Position numbers and translations under genes: made by a program. A DNA stretch of 64,000 nt from Phascolomyces articulosus (taxonomy: Eukaryota; Mucoromycota; Mucoromycetes; Mucorales; Lichtheimiaceae). Of this stretch, positions 1-10,075 are shown piece after piece. The notes below the pieces were generated by a model, which was given only the letters and a program-made list of their open reading frames with translations, was not told the origin of the DNA and did no database searches. The stretch covers positions 620,001-684,000 of the forward strand of contig JAIXMP010000011.1 of NCBI GenBank assembly GCA_025677815.1, given 5' to 3'. Position 1 is the first letter of the stretch. Every line of letters starts with the position of its first letter.

Positions 1-1745
1 TGATCTCTTTCTTTTTGAAAATAAAAAGTTGTTGATTTGTATCACCATAAAGAATCTCGCGCGAAAGCATTTTAACATTTTTTAACCTTGGAACCGATAG
101 ACTGAAAAAGACAAGGTCGATTACCATATTAGGGATACTCGATTAAAGGTCGTGCCTTCTATTCCACCGATTGATTTGCTGGCTGGCCTATTGTTCCATT
201 TATCATTAACAATAAATAATTAGTCAATAAGCTTCTTGCGCGCGCAAAATCACATTTTTATTTCTTAATTGATTGCAACTCCATTATTTGTAAGAGAATA
301 TAACCGAATATGAAAATTTATCTATCCTATGTGTTTATCTGATATAGAAAAATTCGTATAAAAATTTTTATCGGAAAATTCTATCCGTTTATTTTTTTCT
401 TTTATTTAAAATGAAATAAATAAAATTAATGAATCAAAAGGGGTGAGAATTAAGGAGGCGTAACGAGGTGATCAACTAAGGCTTTTTGTTGTTGTATATA
501 TAGAGAGAGAGAGAGAGTTGATAGTAAAACAAGTAAATCAGTTAAGTGTGTTGTGGAGGTGAGAATATTATGACGAATAATATCTAAGGAGACAATTGCT
601 TGCGAAGATTATTACTATGAAACTGATTAGCCACGCCCCCTCCTGAAAATAGACCACGTTTTTTCCATAACAAAAAAAACTTTTTGACCCTGTTGTCCTT
701 GCGCGCGAAACTTATGTCTTTGATGGTTACACATGCATGCATTCAATTTCATAATAGAAAGTCCTATGATCGTTGAAAAGGGCCAAATGTGATCATTCTC
801 ACTTATAGTGTTTGTTAGTGAGAAAGTTATCATAGCTTAAAAAAATAACTATAAATCTTAAAAGTCTAATAAGCTTTTTGTCTTTTAGATATACAATCAA
901 CATCATCTTCCTTATCCTTATCAATTCAAATCTCGTTTTTATTGTTGATTTGTAAAAATATAATAATAGTCATGATAATAATAAATTATTTTTAAGTTTC
1001 ATACCTTTATCAGGTTGGCAATTAATACAATGAAATTGGTTATAATTAGAGTGTAAAATAGTTGATAGGGCACCCCACTCAATGAGTGGGTTTAATTCAT
1101 TGAGGTGGTGGTGGGGGAGTTTAAGATTGAACAATGAAAATGGGAAATAACGACTTTTGATCTTATTGGTATATCATCCATGAATTAAAAAAAAATACAC
1201 ACGGGTTCACGTATACATTTGTTGTTATTTATGCGTAGCATGGTGATAGACGTACACAAACATTCATTATACAAACGTACGCACGTACGCCTATCATTGA
1301 TATTTGAGTAACGATCAACCTTCGGATGTATCCATTGTGAGGGAAATGAAAGGAATGAAATGGATGACAGATATTCGGGTTCGCGCGCTTAAGCACAAGT
1401 CAAATCATTTAAAACAAGCTTATTACGTTATTTATTCTTCGGTAGTGGTGGAGTATTCGTCATCATTTCATGTTGATTGAAATCGCCAAGCGGGATGATC
1501 GGTGTCAATGAATTGCTTGAAAGCTGCAGTGTAACAATAGTGCAACACATAAGGAAATCATTTTCCCCCCTTCTATCCGAAAAAGAAATGTTCTCCTTTC
1601 AATATTTTATATATAAAGGACTACCCTCAATTGCATCAAACTTCTTTTTTTTCTTTTCCTTTCCTTACTTGTTTGTAAATTCATTCTTTTTTTGTCTTTT
1701 GTCTTTTTTTTTCTTTAATACCATCCATCATCGATATATACCACC
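1..1745. other. Intergenic, no gene seen
   Basis: I see no convincing coding exon here. The DNA is AT-rich with short homopolymer runs, a (GA)n run near 503-516, and a pyrimidine-rich stretch from about 1640 to 1735 directly before the ATG of the PH-domain gene. That stretch probably belongs to its promoter or 5' leader. The open frames present are short and lack domain-like sequence. Confidence 0.6.
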
Positions 1746-2678
1746 ATGTCAACGACGACGAGTTCATTACCAAATAATTATTCCAGTACATCACTCTCAC
1801 ACGATTATCAGGGCTGGCTTCTGATAAGCAAATTACGAAAACACCTTGTTTGGCGTGCATCACATAATCGATATTTTTGTACGTTGGATGGTCAACAATT
1901 ACGACTTTATAATGATGAGGTAAACTATTATTTCTATTCTATATTCCAAAGAATATTCTTCTTAGAGACACACAAAAATATACTGACTTACTCTTATTAT
2001 CAATAGAACGATATTCAACCTAAGCTTATTCTCAGTCTTCAGCATTACACAGTCGTACCAACAGCACCATCACAACGTGGCATTGTATTTAATCGAACAC
2101 CCTCTCACAAGACCTTTCAATTGGTAGCACGCGACGAATTACATCGGCCGGACCTGATCCTCGTTGCAGAATCCAAAGAAACTCTTGAAGAATGGGTAGA
2201 CCATATGACCAATAATAACAATATCAAGAATAACGATGATGTCCTTGAGAAATGGCTTGAACGATTTGATGTGAACAACAAGTCGTCTAGTGCCGAATCT
2301 TTACCTCCTTCTCCTTCGTTTTCCTATAACTCTTCTTCATCGTCCCTTCATAAATCACCATTGTCTCCTATTTCACCGATCACTATGCATTCACCTACTT
2401 TAGCAACAGCTGAATATTATAACAACACCAATACTCAATGTTGGTCCAATACAGTGTCATCAAGACAATATAATATTCCAAGATCTGCTTCTCCACAACC
2501 TCCTTTCCCGGAAAAATCCATTTCTACATTGATTCAATCCATTGTGGCCCGAAGGAAATCATCACCTGCTCTTTCAAGTCATCGACGAAGATCATCGATT
2601 TCTCCTTCAAGTCCTTTGACTTCACCTACAATGACTTTACAACCTATCCTAGATGTTCCTACTCCAAACCAAAGTTAA
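1746..2678 (+). CDS. PH-domain protein with Ser/Pro-rich tail
   Basis: The model has two exons, 1746-1919 and 2007-2678, joined by an 87-nt GT-AG intron (TCAATAG acceptor) that keeps frame, giving 281 residues. The first part reads as a pleckstrin-homology domain, about residues 20-120. It starts with a YQGWLL strand, continues with NRYFCTLDGQQLRLYND, then a core containing KTFQLVARDE, and closes with the typical helix ESKETLEEWVDHM. The remaining ~160 residues are low complexity, rich in Ser, Pro and Thr, with basic RRRSS/RRKSS patches that could be phosphorylation sites. PH domains bind phosphoinositides or proteins at membranes. No catalytic domain is visible, so this is probably an adaptor or membrane-recruited regulator. 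The ATG at 1746 follows CCACC, a good context. The specific family is not recognised. Confidence 0.85.
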
Positions 2679-2889
2679 AAAAATAACATGGTTGATCCAT
2701 AGTTCGTTTTTATCTTTGCTTTTATTATTATTATTAATTATTATTTCGTTCTTGCTTTTGTTCCTTTCTTTTTTTCTTAACATTCTCAAATGATAGACAA
2801 ACTTCATACCACTTATTACACCTTATTATTATGTAAAAAGCATCACAACCTCTTTAATACTTTATCCTCTTTGTTTTCCCTTGATTTCT

Positions 2890-2924
<35 letters not shown>

Positions 2925-3321
2925 GATGATACAATTTGTTGTTCTTTTATAACCGGATTTATATATGGTTCCATTAATATATATAATACAATTAAGTAGA
3001 ACAATTAAGAGAAAAAGTAGAGCATGCTCTATATACACTCTATTGTTGTTCAAACATTACTTGATACCCCGAACACACACACACACACACTAACAATAAA
3101 AATAATAAATAATAAATAGCTTTTTGATAAAGTAAAATTTGCAAAATGTCCTTTTTTTAATGAGATGCTAACAAAGCAAAGAAGAGAAAGAAAAAAAAAG
3201 AAAAGTCGAGAAGAAGTTGGAGAGGGAGAAGTTACTTTTTTTAATTTCTTTTAATTATTATAAAAGAATTCCCATTTTTTTTATTACAAAAAAAAAAAAA
3301 GAGAAATAGAAAAGAACCAGC
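2679..3321. other. Convergent intergenic spacer with microsatellites
   Basis: This is the 3' flank shared by the PH-domain gene (+) and eIF5A (-). It contains (AC)n runs at about 2899-2924 and 3072-3090, ATT-rich stretches near 2720 and poly-A/T runs near 3280-3300. No coding exon is supported. Confidence 0.6.
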
Positions 3322-4180
3322 TTATTTGGAGTTAGGAGCTTCCTTGTCTATATAAAGTGAAACAAAAAAGTGTGCGTGTGTGCGCGTAAGTATTTCATAT
3401 ATTTTTAAAAGAGATGCGCGCCGCCATTGTTTTTTTTAAAAAAAAATAGAAAAAAGAAAAGAAAAAAACTTACAGGACAAAGCGTGTTCTTCACCCATAG
3501 CAGCAACAACGGAAACCAACAAGTCCTTGCCTTCTTCAAAGTCGGCTTCCATTTGTTGACCGATTTCATTGTCGGGGAGCTTGACATCTTCCTTGGTGCT
3601 ACCATCTTCAAGCATCAAAGAAAGGAAACCGTCATCAATGTTGATGAGGGAGAATTCACGACGGACGACGTTGGGAACATCCATGTTGTGAGTAGAGGGC
3701 GACAAATCTTCCAACTTCCTATTTGGTTTTATTTATTGAAAAAAGAAATATAGATCAATATATATACCATTCACTCTCCTATCACCTTCTTCCTATATAT
3801 ATATATATATATATATAATATATCTATGCATTCTTCTCTCGTATATATAAATCATATAGATTAAATTACAGAGAGATAGACCATGAACCTTTCTTTTTCA
3901 TTGTTCCCTTTTGCATAGTCCCCAACAAAAAAAACATCACACTCGTTTCACAAAAAAAAAAGAAAGATACTTACTTGCCGGTGAAAATGTCAATAGCGAC
4001 CAAATGGACCTTGGCGTGACCGTGCTTACCAGTCTTGGAGGTCGACATTTCGACGATCTTACAGGGACGACCCTTGATGACAACGTGACCGTTCTTGCGG
4101 AGAGCAGAACATTGCATGGGGTAGGTCAAGGAGGCACCAGCATCAGTGCTTTCAAAGGTTTCGTGGTGCTCGTCAGACAT
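3322..4180 (-). CDS. eIF5A: Translation factor eIF5A (hypusine-containing)
   Basis: There are three exons on the minus strand: 4180-3975, 3718-3474 and 3347-3322, giving 158 residues, the usual eIF5A length. The hypusination loop [12 protein letters not shown] is intact, and the lysine that deoxyhypusine synthase and hydroxylase would modify is Lys52. The C-terminal OB-fold region contains [15 protein letters not shown] and GEEHALSYKEAP. eIF5A binds the ribosome E site and relieves stalling at polyproline and other difficult peptides. The last exon encodes only eight full codons (KEAPNSK and stop), which is why the coding frame seems to stop early without splicing. A further 5'-UTR intron is likely: a GTAAAT donor near 4348 and an AATATAG acceptor lie just before the ATG. 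Confidence 0.95.
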
Positions 4181-5917
4181 TTTCTATATTGTTTTTTTTC
4201 CATGTATTAATAATTTTGAAAAATATAAAAAAACATATATATTTTTTGGGTTTCATAAAGTATATTATTTATTTTTCAAATAACTTTATATAAATAGAAA
4301 GAACTTCATCTTGAAGAATAAAGAATAAAAAATGATGCAAGCATTTACCTTGTTTTTTTAAAAGAGTTATGAAAAGGGAAGTGAAAAAAAGTTCAGAAAG
4401 CTGACTGCATCTTAAAGCAAACGTAAAATTTTGACCAAGCCACATCATGACGAAGAAAAAAATAGCTGCTTTCTCTTTTTTTTCTTTCTTTCTGTCTCTC
4501 TCTCTCTCCCAGTGTGTGTATGTGCTGTGTGTCGGATCTCTTAATTGTGTTGTAATACGTTTCTCTCGCTCTCGCTCTTTCTCAAAAAAAAACCCTTTCT
4601 TTAAAACCGAATGCCTTGGGGCTTGGCTACACGACATCTTATTTTACAACTCCACCCCCTTCTCTTTTTCTATATATTTGTTAATCCTTCCTTCTACTTC
4701 TTGATCCTTTTTATTAAAGAAGAATAAAGGTTGATTTCTATAAAAATATAAAGTACTATTATTTGATATTCACACGATAAATGTATAAAATTTATATATG
4801 TAATGATCTACAACATGCTTGCCTGATCTTTACCTGTTTGGGAGATCAAAACATAACATCATCGAATTATGTTAGCTCAAGGGCTTTTATTATTTTTCAT
4901 ATATTGTCAGGGGAGATGGGGGAATCGGATCGGATTGTTGCAGTTTGCTTGGTTTAGAAATATAAAATCCCGGGATTATAATATCTTTGTACTTATATAA
5001 TTTTCTTCCTATGTTTTATTTTACACATCTTTTTAACACTCTGACAAAACCTTAAAAATGGATATTTTTTCACATGTGATCGAAAGTATATGGACACATC
5101 AAGATATATGTCAAGAAAATTTCGTTTCGATAAGGATAATGTCAATTACGTAGTCCTTATGTATATTATGTATAAAAAAAATGGATAACCATTAAAATGG
5201 ATAGATCCAGAAATGGAATATTTTATTCAGTAATGTGATGATGTAATTTTGCGCTTTGAATCAATTCGTTTGTTTATTTGTTGGATGTAAAATTAGAGAA
5301 AATCATAATAAAATGGTATAAATCACCTATTCAGCTTTGTATAGATGATTCAAAATAGGGAGCATATCATTTTCACTCCATCCATGATATATAATTATAT
5401 TGGTGCCCATCAATTTTTCATCCAAAACTCAATGCTTATTATTTTATATAAGTAATTTGTTAAATTGATAAAAGTTATCTCTAAGCCTGTGACCATCGAC
5501 TTCATCTCAATACAATCAGCACAGCAAATTGATGTTTTTGAAGCAGTATCTGTCGTAATAAGGATACAAGTGGATATTTTGTGCAGATCTGACAATGCCA
5601 GTTTAGACTTAAAGGAATATAGGAAAAATAGTCTTTTGCATATATTACTATGGCACTCACTCTACTTCATTCCTTTTACCATGTTATCACTATATATTAT
5701 TGAAAGGGAAAAAAGCGTTGTCCCATAGATACATTCTTCTTTTATTTTGTATAAGTATAAGTATATGTATGTGTGCGTAGATGATTTAATATACAATTCT
5801 TTGAATGATTTTGAAAGTGGACATCACAATCAATTCGATTCGACCTAAGTAAAGCTACCATCTTATTACACTCGAATTATCAAAACAAGCATCAGTTCTT
5901 TGAAATTTCCTTAAATA
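4181..5917. other. eIF5A leader/promoter and intergenic DNA
   Basis: From 4181 to about 4640 this is probably the 5' leader of eIF5A, including a putative UTR intron and a long CT-rich (plus strand) or GA-rich (minus strand) tract at 4460-4600 that would serve as promoter. The rest, to 5917, is AT-rich. Open frames of 60-90 codons occur near 5410-5728 on both strands but overlap each other and lack domain-like features, so no gene is called. Confidence 0.5.
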
Positions 5918-6181
5918 ATGACCTCTACCGAGGCTTGTGTCCTTTCTTACATACATCATGCTACTTCTCTTTCTGATATCACATCATTACAAAAAATCTT
6001 TTACTCACACGAGCATCTTGAATATGGTCTAGAATACATTTGTATGGCTATTGATCAACTGTAAGTGGACAATGAATGTCAAAGTCATCATTTCTATAAA
6101 TTATTTCACATCTATTGGATGAAGGGAGATCAGATCTAATGTATCTCTAGAGTTATATTATTACATGATTCTACACGATAA
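5918..6181 (+). CDS. Possible small two-exon protein (57 aa)
   Basis: A short model is supported only by local signals. An ATG at 5918 opens 47 codons that end at a consensus GTAAGT donor (6061). A 90-nt intron ends in CTCTAG at 6150, and ten more codons run to TAA at 6179-6181. The predicted protein is mixed helical, with HATSLSDITSLQKIFYSHEH and an end in VILLHDSTR. I do not recognise it. The consensus splice sites, the frame continuity across the intron and the codon-like composition favour a real gene or the remnant of one. Chance is possible at this length. Confidence 0.35.
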
Positions 6182-6645
6182 GACAAAAAATATTTTGCTG
6201 CTATTATCATTATTGAATTGACTGAAAGTATAAGGGTATAAAAACATGATTATATAAGTAAATTGTATGAAAGTAATATCAACTTGATCTATTTCTATTT
6301 TTGACAAATCATCATCATATCTTTTTTGTATGTATATACATACACTCTATACCCCTCGTTTATACAAGAAAATCAATAATGGAAAAGATTATCCTCCCTT
6401 CCCTCTCCCATTTCGCCATTAGGATGGGTGGAACAACAATAATCTCCTTCAAATACACACAGTAAAATTGGAACGAACGGTATTGAATAACGATAACAAA
6501 TCGCTGACTTTTTGCCTCACAATAAAAAGACACAACAATGATACTTCAGATTTATAATAATGAAGGCCAGCAAAGAATTTATGCTGTATTCATGATAATG
6601 AAACTTTGAAGAAAAAAGCGTAATCATGGTGCACTATGTATGAGA
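6182..6645. other. Intergenic, nothing recognised
   Basis: AT-rich DNA between the small two-exon model and the possible membrane-protein exon. I see no exon, RNA gene or clear repeat in it. Confidence 0.5.
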
Positions 6646-6936
6646 TTATGATTCAGGCAAGTCCTTTTTTATCAAATCCAATGCTAAATAATGACTAAAA
6701 AAACTGTTATTATTACATTTGTTGGTTACTGCCGTTGGTAGTATAGACTTTGTGCCTATTACAACAGCTTCTAGGCGCCACCAAATACAAACAACTTTGT
6801 TTCGAAAAAAGTTGAATTTCACAGACTTCATTAATTTTCTTCTCTTAAATCTATTTTGAATTCGATCCTTTAGTATTAAAGTACACGCAACAAGACCAAA
6901 TATCAGGCAAATAACACCCAAAATGCGAAAACGTCA
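6646..6936 (-). pseudogene. Possible terminal exon of a membrane protein
   Basis: After a TGA on the minus strand, a frame of about 95 codons encodes a hydrophobic segment (ILGVICLIFGLVACTLIL) followed at once by a strongly basic stretch (KDRIQNRFKRRK) and a polar tail ending at TGA/TAA. This is the arrangement of a last transmembrane helix plus cytoplasmic tail. It lies on the same strand as, and about 1.9 kb downstream of, the membrane-helix fragment at 8853-9098. The two may be parts of one ancestral gene, now separated by repeat arrays. No start codon or clear acceptor closes the model, so I call it a remnant. A real but unresolved exon is the alternative. Confidence 0.3.
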
Positions 6937-7410
6937 TATTTTTTCTTGGAAGAGTAAGAGTATCAAGAGCTCCGTCACCACTTGTAAAATAGTACAATAA
7001 AGGGATAAATTACGTTTTCTCACAAAATGTTCCAGTATTTACAATGATAGTTCGAGATAACTGTAAATTTATAGTAGTTACGTAGGTATAATATAGACAT
7101 TTTAAGTCATGATGTTTATTCCATGACAGTACAAGTTGTATCCTGGACAGAAAAAGATGAGAAGAAACAGAAGCACCACATTAACAGGAGCCTTCAATAG
7201 ATTCAACATTTATTTTACATACGTAACAATTTCAGATACAATTCACCATCCATTTTTTTATACATTAATCAACTCAATAAAAAGGTAGAAAAATATATTC
7301 ATTTGCGAGAAGAAGAAAGATTAAAAGGTTTATTGTTATTATTAGTTTGTTATAGTTCGTCATATAAATAGTAAGAGCATAACACCAAGCAATCTATGAA
7401 TTTTTTGTAA
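6937..7410. other. Intergenic, nothing recognised
   Basis: AT-rich DNA between the possible membrane-protein exon and the tandem array that starts at 7411. I see no exon or clear repeat in it. Confidence 0.5.
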
Positions 7411-8037
7411 TATGATTCAGAGGAAACATTTTGTTTCTATAATAGATAAAACGAATTCAAATTAGATAAACCATACAGCTATTACTACTGCTTTACGTTA
7501 TATTATGGAAAAATTAATCTTACCTTGATCATTTTCTTTTGATTGTTTGTATTTGAATATATTTGCATAAGACTCAGAGGGAAACATAGTTCCTATCCGT
7601 ATGAAGCGTAATACAAATTAGCTTATCATTTCATAGATACAACCATATAATACATCCATTAATTCAAAAACCTTGATCCTAGTTACCTTGTTCTTTTTTT
7701 TTTTGCAAGTTTTTGTTTTTGTATATGTATAATAAAAGACTCAGAGGGAAACAAAATTCCTATAGATATAAATGATATACAAGTTAGCATACTATTTCAT
7801 ACACCTATAATCCACCCGTTATTTCAGCAATTTTAAACTTATTTACCTTGTTCATTTTTTTTTGTATATAAAAGACTCAGAGGGAATCAAAGCTCCTATT
7901 CATATAAAATGATATACAAGTTAATATACTATTATTACATGCAATTATAATCCATCCGTTATTTCTGAAACATCCATATTATTTACCTTGTTCTTTTATA
8001 TTTTTGATTGTTTGTTTTTGTTTTTGTATAATAAAGT
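7411..8037 (-). repeat. Tandem array with exon/intron-like units
   Basis: Four to five diverged copies of a ~136-167 bp unit occur here. The conserved block, read on plus, is GACTCAGAGGGAAACA followed by TCCTAT. It recurs at about 7414 (as GATTCAGAGG), 7571, 7738 and 7874. A second block, TTACCTTG, recurs near 7521, 7683, 7843 and 7983. On the minus strand each unit reads as an acceptor (TATAG then GA), a 60-75 nt exon-like stretch coding-like around FPSES, a donor (CAAG then GTAA) and an ~85-95 nt AT-rich intron. One copy (about 7526-7594) is an open 69-nt symmetric exon; other copies have indels or stops. It looks like tandem duplication of an exon-intron pair followed by decay. Confidence 0.7.
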
Positions 8038-8604
8038 GGAATGTACCAATACATACATGGATCTACACAAATGAAACAGGTCGATCTGTATCTTTAAAAG
8101 TCGATGTTGATCCTCGTTACCCATAGTATTCGAATTTTTCGGGTCGATCTCTCTTCATCGGCTCCTAACCATACACACCGGCCCGAGTCATTTGTATAGA
8201 CACACATATATACTGTTCGTCCAAAATATTTTTTTGTTTTGTTTCATTCGCTCATAATCTAATATATAGTATATGTGAAATGATATTAGTAACTCTTGAT
8301 ATATATGTTGTAGTCCTGATAAATAAATATAACAAATTAAATGTAATATAAAAAACTTACTGGATCAAATGTTTTTTTTTTCACTTCATTGCTTGATGCT
8401 ATGCTCAAATTTGTTTTTGTATGTATGTGTATATTTTGCTTCCCTCTTTTTTTTTTTTTTGTTATACCAGTACTTTTTTTTTTCTTGTGTTGATTGATCC
8501 ACAGCCACCACGACCACGACCACCACAACCACAACCACAACCATTACTACTGTTTTCCTTTGTTTTCTTTCCTTTCTCCCACGAAAGAGGTTGTTTACTC
8601 GACT
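8038..8604. other. Spacer with simple repeats
   Basis: This lies between the tandem array and the inverted repeat. It contains poly-T runs (8368-8380, 8450-8482) and a CCA/CAA-rich stretch at about 8501-8545. On the minus strand that stretch would translate as a run of valines and is best explained as a simple repeat. No gene is called. Confidence 0.5.
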
Positions 8605-8980
8605 AGCCTGCTGGGCCAGACAGACAACTTTGGCTTCAGGAGAACAACTCTCCAGAAATAAAGGCAAGGGAAAAGCCTGGAAGCGGGCTCGACATGATCT
8701 GCCCCATACTACAGTCAAAGGAACCGGGACAGACAGAATATAGATTGCACACCTCCAGCCTTCGGATTCCAGCGTGAGGGGCACCAGTGATCCTTGTAGC
8801 ATAAGCAGCCGACGCAGGACAAGATGCAAAATGAAGTACACTCGTGGCCACTTCACAAGAATACGTTTTTTCTTTCTCCACCAAGTAATACATATGACCA
8901 GATGATAATAGGAATCAACGTCAAAGAACAAGAAACCAATTGGTATGTATATGAAATACCAAAAAGATATTGAACGAATT
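8605..8980 (-). repeat. Left arm of long inverted repeat
   Basis: Read on the minus strand, this arm aligns with 9227-9600 read on the plus strand over about 370 nt, with few indels. The arms share blocks such as ACGTATTC, CATATACATACCA, CTACAAG and CCTTTATT. The best part (8780-8896 against 9307-9424) has no transversions by hand count. The substitutions are almost all left-T/right-C or left-G/right-A. In a minus-strand RNA these leave G-U pairs rather than mismatches. Near its inner end the arm encodes part of a membrane-protein fragment on the minus strand. I interpret it as one side of a long RNA hairpin; see findings. Confidence 0.85.
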
Positions 8981-9098
8981 GACCGTATATCAAGGCAGGT
9001 CCATCGTCATATCTAAAATAACAATTCCATTTTCCCAGTTGGAAAAATGGAATTGTTATCACCATTAAGACAATAAAATATATAACAGTTAGCAATGT
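8853..9098 (-). pseudogene. Multi-pass membrane protein fragment
   Basis: A minus-strand frame of about 80 codons after a possible GTGAG acceptor is strongly hydrophobic. One helix is VIYFIVLMVITIPFF, a short polar loop contains NCYFRYDDG, and a longer hydrophobic run includes FVQYLFGISYTYQLVS and LIPIIIWSYVLL. It ends at a TGA inside the inverted repeat. The aligned right arm carries a corresponding but stop-interrupted peptide on plus (it retains YLF.ISYTYQ). The fragment resembles two helices of a receptor- or transporter-like protein, but I cannot name the family. No complete gene surrounds it, so it is a relic or an exon captured in the hairpin locus. Confidence 0.45.
9018..9059. repeat. 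Perfect 16-bp stem hairpin in the loop region
   Basis: ATAACAATTCCATTTT at 9018-9033 and its exact reverse complement at 9044-9059 are separated by 10 nt. It sits between the two arms of the long inverted repeat but off its centre (about 9102). It also lies within the membrane-protein fragment, so it could be a structural element or chance within coding-like DNA. Sixteen perfect base pairs with a short loop are unlikely by chance. Confidence 0.85.
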
Positions 9099-9226
9099 CA
9101 CTCACAAATGAAATAATTATCCATTCACCCATCTATTCTTTTCTATTACATTTTACTTGTCAAAAAAAAAGAACACAATAGACTTACCGAACATATATAA
9201 TCCACATCCACTTGTTTCCGTCGTCA

Positions 9227-9600
9227 AAATCCATCAATACCTTTTTGATATCTCATATACATACCAAAAGGCTCTCATTCCTTGACGCGACCCTATTACC
9301 ACCCAGCATATGCATTACCTAATGAAGAAAGAAAAAAACGTATTCCTGTGAAATGACCACAAATGCACCCCATTTCACACCCCATCCCACGCCAACTACT
9401 TACACTACAAGAACCACCGGCGCCACACCCCACGCCAGAACCCAAAAGCCAAAGATGTACAGCTTATATCCTGCCTGCCCCAAATCCCTTTGACCATAGC
9501 ATGGAACAAACCATGCCAAACCCAACTCCCAGACTCCTCCCTTACCTTTATTCCTGAAGAGCTGCTCCCCATCCACCATAGCTGCCTACTTGACCCAGGA
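9227..9600 (+). repeat. Right arm of long inverted repeat
   Basis: This is the partner of 8605-8980 in opposite orientation. The ~246-nt spacer between the arms holds a 16-bp hairpin. On the minus strand it also holds a consensus GTAAGT donor at about 9186, just inside the arm, with possible acceptors near 9102-9150; splicing there would shorten the loop. The plus-strand reading has stops relative to the left arm's membrane peptide, so this copy is not coding in that frame. An apparent minus-strand open stretch here is simply the antisense of the duplicated region. Confidence 0.85.
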
Positions 9601-9601
9601 T

Positions 9602-10075
9602 TGGTGGCTCTTCTAGCCACCCCTATAGATAAAATACAAATAATACGATCAGCACAATGTTTTATACAATGTATAATAAATAGGTTATAAATATATATAT
9701 AAAAAAAGAAACTTACCACATGGCCCGCAGGTCATGAACTGCGCCGTCATGAATGACGGCGGATCTGTGGCTCTTTTAGCCACACTATGAATAGAATATA
9801 AATGATTGAATCAGCATGATAGTTATGAAAAATAAATTCATGGTAGATATAAAAAAAAACTTACATTATGGCGCAAGGGCCATTACCTACGCCGTATAAA
9901 GAACGACGGAGCAAAACTCAAACAAAACTCGCCAAGTAACGAACCTATAGATAGATATTTACAAATGGATAAAGAGTTATTAATAACAATATCATGAAAG
10001 AATGTATCCAATTTATAAGTGTTAGTTAACATACTTCTATTGGCACAATGGCCATGTCTATAGGTCAAAATCTAA
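9602..10075 (-). repeat. Tandem repeats with GC-rich mini-hairpins
   Basis: About three diverged units of ~150-168 bp begin directly beside the right arm. Each has a GC-rich block carrying a perfect short palindrome, then an AT-rich stretch of ~90 nt, then ACTTAC or similar. The palindromes include GGTGGCT/AGCCACC (9603-9621), CGCCGTCAT/ATGACGGCG (9742-9761, 2-nt loop), TGTGGCT/AGCCACA (9766-9784) and ATGGC/GCCAT near 9867. On the minus strand the AT-rich parts look like introns (GTAAGT near 9717 and 9863; ATAG ends near 9627, 9790 and 9950), so the hairpin blocks would be exons. No long frame runs through them. Confidence 0.7.

Noticed and set aside
3427..4210. Plus-strand frames of ~100 codons at 3427-3753 and 3911-4210
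   Set aside because: They are antisense to the eIF5A exons.
8386..8931. 181-codon minus-strand frame with a run of valines
   Set aside because: The valine run is a GTG/GTT simple repeat and the rest lies out of frame with the membrane fragment, across the left arm.
9189..9280. Minus-strand open stretch containing RQGMRAFWYVYEISK that joins in frame, through a GTAAGT donor, to the membrane fragment at 8853-9098
   Set aside because: It is the reverse complement of the right arm, so it is antisense to a copy of the membrane-coding DNA. It also has an in-frame TGA. The apparent continuity is explained by the inverted repeat.
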